A stretch of 64,000 nt of DNA from Pictodentalium vernedei (taxonomy: Eukaryota; Mollusca; Scaphopoda; Dentaliida; Dentaliidae): NCBI GenBank assembly GCA_031216915.1, contig CM062289.1:252025113-252089112 (forward strand), given 5' to 3'. Numbering within the stretch: position 1 is the first letter of the stretch; each line of letters opens with the position of its first letter. Shown here piece by piece: positions 43,774 to 54,899 of this stretch. The notes under the pieces are model-generated. The model saw only the letters and a list, made by a program, of their open reading frames with translations, was not told the origin of the DNA and ran no database searches. The position numbers and the translations under genes were made by a program.

Positions 43774-45829
43774 TAGCTCAACTTGACAAAGTCAAGCTGA
43801 GCTATTGCCATCACTTCTAGTCCTTTGGCATAGATACGTACGTACGTACGTACGTACGTCGCATTTATGATCAGATCGCTTTGAAACTTGGTATGCTTGT
43901 TTGGGGTGACCTCTAGATGGGAGCTGTCGATTTTCTTTGATTTCCATCAAAAAATGTTGCCACAGCCAACGTTCTTAGAACTTAGTTTAGTCAAACCTCA
44001 ATATTTCCCTTTGGCACACCCTACAGCACACATTTATGATTGGATCGCTTTGAAACTTGGTATGCTTGTTTGGGGTGACCTCTAGATGGGAACTGTCGAT
44101 TTTCTTCAATTTCTGTCAAAAAATGTTGCCGCGGCAAATGTTCTTAGTACTTAGTTTAGTCAAACCTCAGTATTTCCCTTTGGCACACCCTACAGGGCAC
44201 ATTTATGATTGGATCACTTTGAAACTTTGTATGCTTGTTTGGGGTGACCTCTAGATGGGCGGTATCAATTTTCTGCAATTTCTGTCAAAATATGTTGGCG
44301 CGGCCAACGTTCTTAGAACTTAGTTTAGTCAAACCTCAATATTTCCCTTTGGCACACCCTACAGGGCACATTTATGATTGGATTGCTTTGAATCCTGGCA
44401 TGCTTGTTTGGGCTGTCCTCTAGATGGGAGCTATCGATTTTCTTCCATTTCCGTCAAAAAATGTTGCCGCGGCCAACGTTCTTAGAACTTAGTTTAGTCA
44501 GACCTCAATATTTCCCTTTGGCACACCCTACAGGGCACATTTATGAATAGATTGCCTTGAAACCTGGCATGCTTGTTTGGGGTGACCTCTAGATGGGAGC
44601 TATCGATTTTCTTCCATTTCTGCTCGTCAAAAAATGTTGCCGCTGGCAATGATCTTTGAACTTAGTTTAGACAGGTACATGTATCAATATATTCCTTTGG
44701 CATGCCCTATAGGGCACATTTATGATCAGATCGGTTTGAATCTTTGTATGCTTGTCTGGGGTTTCCTTTAGATGGGAGCTATCGATTTTCTTTGATTTCC
44801 ATCAAAAAATGTTGCAATGACCTTCAATGAACTTAGTAAAAACTTAGTGCAGTTAAGCATCAATATTTCCCTTTGACACACCCTGCAGGGCACATTTATG
44901 ATTGGATCGCTTGCAAGCTTGGTGTGCTTGTGAGGGGTGACATCTATGTGGGAGCTGTCGATTTTCTTCCATTTCTGTCAGTTGCCACTGACCTATAAAC
45001 TTAGTTTAGTCAGGCCTCAATATTTCCCTTTAACACGCCTTTCAGGGCACATTTATGATCGGATCACTTTGAAACTTGGTATGTGTGTTTGGGGTGACCT
45101 CTAGATGTGAGCTACTGCTTTTTTTCATTTCTTTAAAAAATTATTGTCGTTATCACCAGTCTTTGAATTTACTGCATTTGTGCATCAACTTATCCCTTTT
45201 GTGCTCTCTGTAGGGTATATTTATGAATTTCCATAAAAAAACTCAAAACCATTGCCACAAGCAATGACCTTCTACTTATTGCATTTGTGCATTAACATCT
45301 TCCTTTGGCATGTCTCAGAGGGCACATTCATTATCAGGTTGTTTTGAAACTTTGTATGCTTATGCAGGGTGACAAAGATAGGAGCTATTGAGTTTCTTTT
45401 CATTTCCATCAAAAACTGCTGCTGTTAGCAACAATCTTGGAATTTATTGCATTTGTGCATCAACATTCTTTGACATGGCCTACAGGCCACATTTATCATA
45501 GGATTGTTTTTGAACTTGGTGTGCTCATTAGGCAAGACCTTTAGATAAGAGCTATTGATTAGCATTCATTTCTGTGAAAAAAGTTGTTGTCATTTACAAT
45601 AACCTCTGAACATACTGCATTTGTGTATCAACATTCTTCCTTTAGCCAGTCTTACAGTTTACATTTAAAAATGCATTGATTACTCTGACGTTGTGCACGC
45701 ACAATGCTGTTTTGTTGAAATTTCATCAGATAACATTGGTACCAATGATCTTCAATTTTGCCATTTCATTTATAACTTACTAAGTTCAAGTTTGTCAAGT
45801 TGATCTACAGTGTCATTGACACTTTCATT
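43774..45829 (+). mobile_element. Helentron-like tandem-repeat element H5
   Basis: TAGCTCAACTTGACAAAGTC leads into AAGCTGAGCTA, a clean 5' hairpin. A run of (ACGT)n at 43837-43859 follows. Units of 169 bp start near 43860, 44029, 44198, 44367, 44536 and onward, decaying to the right. Each has CACATTTATGATTGGATCGC, TTTGAAACTTGGTATGCTTG and GACCTCTAGATGGGAGCT. It ends CAAGTTGATCTACAGTGTCA, then TTGACACTTTCATT. Open frames inside the units are spurious. Confidence 0.78.
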
Positions 45830-46629
45830 TTAATTCAGTTTTAATACAAGGACAGAGGCATTGTTTGAGAAATTACAGTTAAAAGTACATGAATTGAATA
45901 ACTTTTTGAGATTATGATGTGAAGGGGCTGGTCCATCCAAAATAGTAATTTCTTACTTTATGCAAACAAAGTGTTCTCTCTCCTCTTTCTATCAATATTT
46001 TCAAATGAGTTATTTTTATAACAGTTTACGGTTATACCTTGAAAAGTCTGTTTTTGTGTCTGTTTAATAGAAAATAATTTCAGTCACATTTTTAAGTAAA
46101 AAAATAACTTACCAGGGTGTTTTAGATTGCTTAATCTCTTTGATTTTGTCACACTTGAGCAAATAATGGACATAAACTAAGTTTGTTTTTTTAACAATAA
46201 ACTTTATATTTTCAAAGGGATCTTGATGAAAATATCTCAGACTTCAAGAGTAATACAAATAAATAACAATGTAATTGAAAGCGATTGAATATAGTTTTCA
46301 GACAATCTACAGTGAAAGGTATTTGTCATACATGTGTATGATTTCAGATATTAAGGTTTCAGGGGACAATTGTCTTGACAATTTTACTGTTAGGCAGATG
46401 TCCTGGTCACATTTTTGAACTACTGATTTCTGTCCATATTGCATTGATCTTAATTGATTAAAGATTGATTTTCCTGTCTCTCAAAACAGGTGAAAAACAG
46501 AGTTTTTGCCTCAGTTTTTCGTTCTCTCAAGACAGGTGGTCTCTCATGACAGGTGCATTATAGAGTGAAAACAATCGATGCATGGCCACAGTGGTCTCTC
46601 AAGACTGGTGGTCTCTCATGGCTCTGGTC
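45830..46629. other. No gene; short dispersed GGTCTCTCAAGACAGG words
   Basis: Between 46470 and 46645 the motif GTCTCTCAAGACAGGTGGT recurs about five times with variation. Nothing else is recognised. Confidence 0.5.
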
Positions 46630-47101
46630 TCACAAGACAGGTTTTTCTGTATGTTTAAATCAAGTCCATGGGTTTATATTTGGCTCTCAGTTACATGTAG
46701 GTACATGTAATCTGAGGAATATATTCCTCAAAAATCCTCTTCTTTAGATCCACTAGACAAAATCATTTGATATTTGGCAAGAAACCAAATTTTATTTCAA
46801 TCGAATGTTCGTTTTTCATTAATGATTGCATCTGTTGTGAATGTATAAGGACACATGACCAGAAAGCCCTAATTTGGCCAAAAACAATCTGACTCATTCA
46901 GGTCCTTGTTGACTGCCATTTCAACCCATTTCTTCACACAACTGATGGCTTCCAGAAACACTGAATATTGCGCAAAATTTCATCAAACCTAGGTGGTGTT
47001 TCCAGAGGGAAGCCCTCCCGTCACTTTTTCAACATAATATCAAGCCAAACGCAGGATGTGCTGGGAGCGGAAAGGGGGTGTAAAAAAATAGCCATCATTT
47101 T
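46630..47101. repeat. Long dispersed repeat L, left of H6
   Basis: TCCTTGTTGACTGCCATTTC, CTGATGGCTTCCAGAAACAC and CAGAGGGAAGCCCT match 61139-61200 and 62694-62708. The repeat resumes at 49306 after H6. Confidence 0.7.
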
Positions 47102-49305
47102 TAGCTCAACTTTGACGAAGTCAAATTTGAGCTATTGTCATGGCCCATCGTCCGTCTGTCCGTCCGTCTGTCCGTCCATCCGTCTGTCCGTCTGCCCGTC
47201 TGTCCGTACGTCAACAATTGGCTATGGCTCGGGCTAGAGGTCGTATTTATGAACCGATCTTTACGAAACTTCTTGTGTACCTTTGTTATGACCCTGGGAC
47301 GGGAACGAGTGTTTTTAGGTGTGGTCCAAAATTCAAGATGGCTGCCAGTGGCCATTTTGTACCGATGATGCAAAAATCAGTTTTTTGTACAGAACTTCTG
47401 TATGAAAGTTCTGATTTGAATAAAGTTTTGTATAAATGTTTAGTACCATGGGATACATCACATATAATACAGGTTTTTTTCTCGTGCGTAAATTATGCAG
47501 ATTAGACTGACTTTGATTTATTTAGTGTTACTTTCAGAGCTGTAAGTGCCAAGCTGCTATGGCTCAGGCTAGAGGCCGTATTTATGAACCGATCTTTACG
47601 AAACTTCTTGGGTACCTTTGTTATGACCGTGGGACGAGAACAAGTGTTTTTGGGTGCGGTCCGAAATTCAAGATGGCTGCCAGCTGCCATTTTGTACCGA
47701 CGATGCAGAAATCTGTTTTTTGTACAGAACTTCCATATGAAAGCTCTGATTTGAATAATTTTTTGTATGAATGTTTAGTACCATGGGATACATCACATAT
47801 AATGCGGGTTTTTTTCTCGTACGTAAATTGTGCAAATTAGACTAATTTTGATGTTTTTGGGGGTTACTTTCAGCACTGTAAGTGCAAATGCCAATATGGC
47901 TCGGGCTAGAGGCCGTATTTATGAACCGATCTTTACGAAACTTCTTGGGTACCTTTGGTATCACTGTGGGACGAGAACGAGTGTTTTGGGGTCCGGTCCA
48001 AAATTCAAGATGGCCGATGGCAGCCATTTTGTACAAAATTAGGTGCAATCAGATTTTTGCACAGAACTTCCATATGAAAGCCCTGATTTGAATAATTTTT
48101 TGTGTGAATGTTTAGTACCATGGGATGCATCACATATAATACGGGTTTTTTTCTCGTGCAGAAATTATGCAAATTAGATGAACTTTGATTTTTTCAATGC
48201 GACTTACACACAGTAAGTACACATGTCAATACGGCTCAGACTTGAGTCTGTATTTATGAACTGATCTTCACGAAATGTCTTGGGTACCTTTGTTATCACC
48301 TTGGGACGAGAACGAGTGTTTCTGGGTGCGGTCTAAAATTCAAGATGGCTGCCAGTGGCCATTTTGTACCGAAATTAGGTCTAATCAGTTTTTTGTACAC
48401 AACTTCTATACAGCTCAGACTAGAGGCCATATTTATGAACCAATCTTTACGAAACTTCTTGGGTACCTTTGTTATCACCGTGGGATGAGAGCGAGTGTTT
48501 TTGGGTGTGGTCCGAAATTCAAGATGGCCACCAGCAGCCATTTTGTACCAAAATTAGTGCAATCAGTCTTTTGTATAGAACTTCTGTATGAAAGTTCTGA
48601 TTTTAATAAATTTTTGTATGAATGTTTAGTAACATGGAATACATCACATATTGTAAGGGGTTTTTTTTTCGTGCAGAAATTATGCAAATTAGATGAACTT
48701 TGATTTATTCAGTGCAACTTACACAATGTTAAGCACACATGTCAATATGGCTCAGGGTAAAGGCTGTATTTATGAACCGATCTTCACAAAACTTCTTGGG
48801 TACCTTTGTTATCTCCTTGGGATGAGAATGAGTGTTTCTGGGTACGGTCCAAAATTCAAGATGGCTGCCAGTGGCCATTTTGTACCGAAATTAGGTCCAA
48901 TCAGTTTTTTGTCACAAGTTCTATACAGCTCGTATTTATGAACTGATCTTCACAAAACTTCTTGAGTACTTTTGTTTTCACCTTGGGACAGGAACGAGTG
49001 TGTTTTGGGGTGCCTTTGTTATCACTGTGCTATGAGAACAAATATTTTGGGGTTCAGTCAGACCCACTCTGGGACTCAAAGATTTTTTCTAGTTCAGCAT
49101 CTGACTGTCACCCACCTTTACAATACTTTACCTATACATTTGTTAAGGCAACGGTCAGTATTTATGTACAGACCATTACAATACTTTATATGTACCTTTG
49201 TTATCAGGTCATTACCTAGATGTTTGTCATTGCTGTGTCACATACTATACATGTACATGTCTTTGTCTTGACAAGTTGAGCTACAGTGTCATTGACACTT
49301 TCATT
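47102..49305 (+). mobile_element. Helentron-like tandem-repeat element H6
   Basis: TAGCTCAACTTTGACGAAGT leads into CAAATTTGAGCTA (hairpin), then a GTCC/GTCT microsatellite to about 47210. Monomers start near 47225, 47561, 47898, 48234, 48415 and 48746, most spaced 336-337 bp. The 3' end is ACAAGTTGAGCTACAGTG and the AGTGTCATTGACACT hairpin, ending TTCATT. The first 800 bp are almost identical to H7. Confidence 0.8.
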
Positions 49306-49450
49306 CAGATCCTTTTTGGTAACTGTCATTCCAGTATGCACACATGCAAAAGGTGACATTTCATTTTTGTCCTTGTCTTTTTGATCCCTCAATCCTAATA
49401 CCATATTCCTTGCAGACAAGTTGATCCATTGAGCATTTTAGGCTCACTTG
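49306..49450. repeat. Long dispersed repeat L, right of H6
   Basis: CAGTATGCACACATG, TTGATCCCTCAATCCTAATA and TTTAGGCTCACTTGAGCCTA match 62774-62900. AGGCTCACTTGAGCCT is a perfect 7-bp hairpin and could be a 3' terminus. Confidence 0.7.
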
Positions 49451-49901
49451 AGCCTATTTGTAGCGATGTGTTTTGAAAAAGATTATATTTCTTAACCCTT
49501 TGAAGTCTGGTGGTATCTTCCATACTAGTTCAATGACAGCAACTGGAAGAGTCTATGTTCATTATTTAGGGGTAGACCAATTAATATTTTCAAAGTGCAG
49601 CCGGTTCATCCCACTTTTGGATTTTCACACCTCGGGATAGATTTCCTGGTTGTCCCACGTTGCTTAAAACAACATGTTATAGTCTTTATTATATTAGTCT
49701 TTATTATAATCTGAACGCAGGTTCACCTGATATGGTGATCATTTATTAATGAACATTTATCACAGAATTGTTTTTAAAAATGATTAATTTTAACCGGTGA
49801 ATTATACACAACATTCGGTCAATCGTTTTAAGCTTTTGGTATAAATATTTGACATTTAGTAGAAATGTTTAACAATTTCATTTTACACTCGTATCGTCGA
49901 C

Positions 49902-51473
49902 ATGGCAAGTGCACAGATTCAAATTGAGTTCATCGAGAATAAACATGGTGGACAAAACCTTGTGTTCAACAATTACTGTTATATGGTCAAAAATCGAAGA
50001 CAAGATAAAGTATATTGGAGATGTGCTGTAAGAACGTGTCCTGCAACACTGCATACACATAACAGGGTATTTTTTGTTTTTAAAAATTTGATTAGCAGTT
50101 TCCATCTAGGTTTCAAAAAGTGATGATAAATTGTGAATATAAGGCCAATATGCAAGAAAAATGGTTAGCACTTGGACATATTTGAATAGAATTTTGCGAT
50201 GCGAATCCAGTTATTAAATACCCTGCATAATCAAATACTAGTTGAGTTCAATCATCAGCATAACCACGAAGCGAACAACACAGATATTAGTGTGAGAAAG
50301 ACTTCAGTTAATATTAAAAACGGTGTAGGGAAGAAGCAACACCCATATCCCAAGTGTATAGACAAGAACTTTCAAAGCTTCGAACAACTGACTGGAATGA
50401 CGATGTTCAGAACCTGGTGGAAAAACTACCCACACTACAGTCGTGTCACAGTGCGCTATACCGCCAACGGTCAAAGCTGATTCCAAAAATACCCAAAACA
50501 GTGTCAGAACTAGACTTAAAGGAAGAATGGGCTGAAACGTCAACAGGGGAACGATTTCTACTTGTGAATGCTACTGATGATAAGATATTGATATTTGCGA
50601 CGGATAAAAATCTTCAGCAAATAGTAGCAACGGACACTGTCTATGGTGATGGAACATTTTATATGTGCCCAACCTTATTTTTTCAGTTATACACACTGCA
50701 TGGTTTTGTTGATGGCCATATGTATCCACTTGTATATGCCCTTCTTCCTGGAAAAAGTGAGGTCATTTACAGGAAGTTTTTTCATCTCCTAAAAGAAGCT
50801 TGTGTCACCAGAGAGCTTAATTTACACCCTTCAGTGATGTTTTTTGACTTTGAAATAGCGGTACGAAATGCAGCTAGAAATGAATTCCCCTGGTGTGAGC
50901 ATCAAAGGGTGCTTTTTCCATTATACTCAGTGTTTATGGCACAAGACACAAAGCACTGGCTTACAAACTGAATATAAAGAAGATGAGGAAGTTCGCAGAC
51001 TTGTACGCAGGGCTGCCGTTTTGCCACTAGTGCCGGAGGAACTAGTTGAAGACGTGTGGTTTTTTGCACTAGACGAGTTTGGAATGTCGGATTCCACTGT
51101 TAATGCCACACCATTTACTGACTATGTAACTACCCAATGGGTTGAAGGCGAAACAACTTCATGGAATCATTTCCACACAGAGGGGCCCAGGACCACAAAT
51201 CATTTAGAAGGATGGCACAGCAAAATAAAAAAGCAGATCCAAACTGCTCATCCAAATATATACAGCCTTATAGACCACCTAAAAGCCATCCAATCATTCA
51301 ATGAAGTCTCGCAGATGCAGCTCGCGGCAGGTGGCCTTCCTGCACCGAAAAAACGAAAGTATAGAAATATTGACAGTAGGCTTAATACTCTCAAACAAAG
51401 ACTTTTGAATGGAGAGACAGACATTTTACAATATGCAGACCATGCTTCAGATCTGTTACATTTAGAAGGTTAA
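49902..51473 (+). pseudogene. FLYWCH plus MULE transposase, frameshifted
   Basis: FLYWCH domains are zinc-binding DNA-recognition modules; the MULE domain is a DDE transposase. The first frame (from 49902) gives FIENKHGGQNLVFNNYCY and VYWRCAVRTCPATLHT. The FLYWCH histidines HQHNHEANN resume at about 50250, after either an intron (about 50071-50204) or in-frame stops. The frame shifts near 50325, then gives TDTVYGDGTFY, FVDGHMYPLVYALLPGK and MFFDFEIAVRNA. A second shift near 50890 leads to IKGCFFHYTQCLWHK, and NHLEGWHSKIKKQI at about 51199-51240. Candidate catalytic residues are the Asp of GDGTF, the Asp of FDFE and the Glu near LEGWH. The gene ends at 51473. Two shifts make it inactive unless they are sequencing errors. 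Confidence 0.85.
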
Positions 51474-51479
51474 ATATTG

Positions 51480-52006
51480 AATGAATGAATATATAATTTA
51501 TTATTGATATTCAACATAATATAAATAATGCTTGCACATTACTGTTTTATTTGTGGAAATTATGGGTGCATAGACTAATATCTTGAAACAACCAGCAAAG
51601 TTTTAGCTCGTGGACGCGTGTATTATGTATTATTTATATTATCTGAAACAACTAGCAAAGTTTCAGCTCGTGGACCACCGGGTTGTACCCAGTGGTCCAC
51701 AAGATGAAATTTTGCTAGTTGTTTCTAGATAATATAAATAATACATACTACACGCGTCCACAAGCTGAAACTTTGCTAGTTGTTTCTGGATAATATAAAT
51801 AATACTTTCACATTTCTGAGTGTTTTATTTGCTGAAAATTATGGGTGCACAGAATAATAATATCTTTAAACAACTAGTTAAAATTGTGCTAATTATTTCA
51901 AGTTTTTTTTTTCTATGCACGTCTAATTTTCAGCAAATAAAACACTCACTAATGTGAAATAAACTATAAATCAAAACCTTTCATCAATCCGCCTAACAAG
52001 TAATTA
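51480..52006. repeat. Nested palindromes in the 3' part of the MULE
   Basis: A hairpin at about 51641-51747 pairs GAAACAACTAGCAAAGTTTC with GAAATTTTGCTAGTTGTTTC, around GGTCCAC words. An outer inverted repeat pairs TTTTATTTGTGGAAATTATG and ATTTTCAGCAAATAAAACAC. This could be a MITE inside the MULE or part of its extended terminus. Confidence 0.7.
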
Positions 52007-52220
52007 AAACTTCCCGATTGTCCCACTTTTTTATTACGTTTTAACTACCTGAATTAAGAAAGTGGGACAAACGGGAAGTCACCGTGCAGCCTTGGGGCTG
52101 CACGTTGAAAATATTGATTGGTCTACCACACACATGCAGTTAGCATCCATCCTATTTAATGAAATTATGACATCAAGTTCCGGGCTGGAAAAATAGCCTC
52201 TACAGGCTTCAAAGGGTTAA

Positions 52221-52540
52221 GGTATAATTTTAGTGTGAAGGACCTTGATTTCAAGCTATTGCTGTGGCATTTGCAATTATATTCTCAGCTATCTTAATTA
52301 GTAAATTTCTTGTGTAGGGGAAGTGTTTGTTCAGTAAGTTGCATCTATGAATGAAATACTTAACATTCATTCATTATCCAAAAGTGAATGAATTTTGTTA
52401 AATGTATATGTGTGCGGCCAAATTTAGAATCGATTTACAGTAAGGATTTAGTATTAGGTACTCTGTCACCTTCAACTGTGTCAGCAAAATGTGAGTGATG
52501 GACATGAAAGTTCAGTGTGTTTCCACTCATATAAATGTAG
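52221..52540. other. No gene seen
   Basis: AT-rich stretch without a recognised feature. Confidence 0.4.
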
Positions 52541-52848
52541 CTGGGAGCACAGTGGCTCAGTGGTTAGAACACTGGATTTTAAACCAAAAAGTGAATGGTT
52601 TGACCCTGACTAATAGTAAATGCATTGTGTCACTGGGCAAGACACTCAATATCGATTGCCCATATGTGGGCATGGTGGCATTGTGTACTAAGGCATACTG
52701 CCAAGTTAGTAAGTTGGAGAGTCTGAGAGTTACTCGCTGCTGATCAGTGATTCTCTCCAAGTACTCCTACTTCCTCTATCCATAAAACTGTCCAACATGA
52801 TGTGGTGTTGGCTGTTGAAAGTGTCATTAAAACCCATTAAACTAGCAA
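52541..52848 (+). repeat. tRNA-derived SINE
   Basis: The head shows a tRNA-like box A, GTGGCTCAGTGGTTAGAAC, and a weaker box B, GGTTTGACCCTG. The body has TGTCACTGGGCAAGACACTC. The tail is GTGTCATTAAAACCCATTAA. It is about 310 bp and diverged from the copy at 28060. Confidence 0.8.
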
Positions 52849-53126
52849 ACAGACAACTCCTCTAGCTTTTGTAACAACCTCTTCCACTGTTCAACCCAGT
52901 ATCCAGAAAAAAATCCTCAAGGAAAAAAACCTACCAAAAATGACAGAGGTCGGAAAAAAACCCTCCCTTTTTTTCTAAATTGTATATTTTTATATAAAAT
53001 ATTTAAATATTGTACATTTTTGTTATAAACCCCTACTTTTTAATATATTATATATGTTTTTGTTAACAATAACCATACAAGTATGGATGCCATTGGTCAT
53101 TTTGCCATGCAAATAAGATCCATTTT
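52849..53126. other. No gene; decayed A-rich short repeat
   Basis: AAAAATCCTCAAGGAAAAAA and GGAAAAAAACCCTCCC at 52906-52970 are the reverse complement of the GAGGGTTTTTTTC array at 56100-56205. Confidence 0.5.
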
Positions 53127-54872
53127 TAGCTCAACTTTGACGAAGTCAAATTTGAGCTATTGTCATGGCCCGTCGTCTGTCGTCCGTCTGTCCGTCTGTC
53201 CGTACGTCAACAATTGGCTATGGCTCGGGCTAGAGGTCGTATTTATGAACCGATCTTTACGAAACTTCTTGTGTACCTTTGTTATGACCCTGGGACGGGA
53301 ACAAGTGTTTTTAGGTGTGGTCCGAAATTCAAGATGGCTGCCAGCGGCCATTTTGTACCGATGATGCAAAAATCAGTTTTTTGTACAGAACTTCTGTATG
53401 AAAGTTCTGATTTGAATAAAGTTTTGTATAAATGTTTAGTACCATGGGATACATCACATATAATACGGGTTTTTTTCTCGTGCGTAAATTATGCAAATTA
53501 GACTGACTTTGATTTATTTAGTGTTACTTTCAGAGCTGTAAGTGCCAAGTTGCTATGGCTCGGGCTAGAGGCCGTATTTATGAACCAATCTTTACGAAAC
53601 TTCTTGGGTACCTTTGTTATGACCGTGGGATGAGAACGAGTGTTTTTGGGTGCAGTCTGAAATTCAAGATGGCTGCCAGCAGCCATTTTGTACCAACGAT
53701 GCAGAAATTTTTTTTTTGTACAGAACTTCCATATGAAAGCTCTGATTTGAATAATTTTTCGTATGAATGTTTAGTACCATGAGATACATTACATATCATA
53801 TGGGTTTTTTTCTCGTGCTTATATTATGCAAATTAGACTAACTTTGATTTATTTAGTGTCACTTTCAGCACTATAAGTGCAAATCCCTATACGGCTCGGG
53901 CTAGAGGCCGTATTTATGAACCGATCTTTACGAAACATCATGGGTACCTTTGTTATCACTGTGAGACGAGAACGATTGTTTTGGGGTCTGGTCGGAAATT
54001 CAAGATGGCCGCTGGCAGCCATTTTGTACAAAATTAGGGGCAATCAGATTTTTGCACAGAACTTCCATATGAAAGCTCTGATTTGAATAATTTTTTGTAT
54101 GAATGTTTAGTACCATGGGATACATTACATATAATATGGGTTTTTTTCTTGCGCGTAAATTATGCAAATTAGGCTAACTTTGATTTATTTAGTGTTACTT
54201 TCAGCACTGTGAGTGCAAATCCCAATACGGCTCGGGCTAGAGGCCGTATTTATGAATTGATCTTCATGAAACTGCTTGGGTACCTTTGTTATCACTGTGG
54301 GATCAGAAGGAGTGTTTTGGGGGTCCAGTCTGAAATTCAAGATGGCCGCTAGCAGCCATTTTGTTCAAAATTAGGTGCAATGAGATGTTTGCGCACAACT
54401 TCCAAATGAAAGATCTGATTTGAATAAATTTTTGTATGAATTTTTAGTACCATGGGATACATTACATATAATACAGGGTTTTTTCTCGTGCATAAATTAT
54501 GCAAATTAGGGGTCCGGGTGGGACTTAGAAAATTTTGGACCAAAATCCGGAAATTAGTTTTTTGGTTTTTTTTGTGTTTTGGTCAATTTTAAGACCCCAA
54601 AAAAAAAAAAAATTTTTATACTGAAAATTTGGGGTTCGGGTGGAAAATTTTTTTACGAAAATCCAGAAATTAGTTTTTTGTTTTTTGATGCTTTTTGGTA
54701 AATTTTAAGAAGAAGAAGAAAAAATTTTAGTCTGAAAATATTTTGTTTGGGACTGAAAATACCTTTGTTATCAGGTCATTACCTAGATGTTTGTCATTGC
54801 TGTGTCACATACTATACATGTACATGTCTTTGTCTTGACAAGTTGAGCTACAGTGTCATTGACACTTTCATT
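53127..54872 (+). mobile_element. Helentron-like tandem-repeat element H7
   Basis: Same 5' hairpin and GTCC/GTCT start as H6. Monomers start near 53222, 53558, 53893 and 54228 (spacing about 335 bp). After the last monomer a different unit, with AAATCCGGAAATTAGTTTTT, is present about twice (54510-54740). It ends with the AGTTGAGCTA block and the AGTGTCATTGACACT hairpin. Confidence 0.8.
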
Positions 54873-54899
54873 CTGAATACTATACTGGGAAATGTTTAA

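Larger units (their letters stand above)
49603..52083 (+). mobile_element. Mutator-like (MULE) element with 8-bp target duplication
   Basis: GTGCAGCC occurs immediately before (49595-49602) and after (52084-52091) the element; MULEs make 8-11 bp duplications. The ends begin GGT and share TCCCACTTT in inverted orientation (GGTTCATCCCACTTT on the left; right end mirrored, GGTGACTTCCCG, then TCCCACTTTC). The right end (about 52007-52078) is itself a hairpin. The interior carries a decayed FLYWCH-MULE transposase gene and a palindrome-rich 3' region. Confidence 0.85.
49493..52220. mobile_element. TTAA MITE, family D, split by a Mutator-like element
   Basis: The left half (49493-49602) starts TTAA-CCCTTTGAAGTCTGGTGG. 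The right half (52084-52220) ends GGCTTCAAAGGG-TTAA. Both align with the intact copies at 12353 and 35969. The split lies in the central palindrome. Confidence 0.88.

Noticed and set aside
43888-44423. Three similar 62-65 codon frames (MVCLFGVTSRWELSIF)
   Set aside because: They are the 169-bp monomer of H5 read in frame.
47140-47505. Open frames repeating the GRIYEPIFTKLLGYLCY pattern, also at 7034, 38210, 47559, 47830, 48275, 53160, 53555 and mirrored
   Set aside because: They arise from the 335-bp tandem monomer read in a fixed frame, appear on both strands, and each breaks at monomer ends; no sign of protein selection.
7063-54872. CRISPR-like reading of the regular repeats
   Set aside because: Units are 145-340 bp without short direct repeats and unique spacers, and the DNA is eukaryotic.
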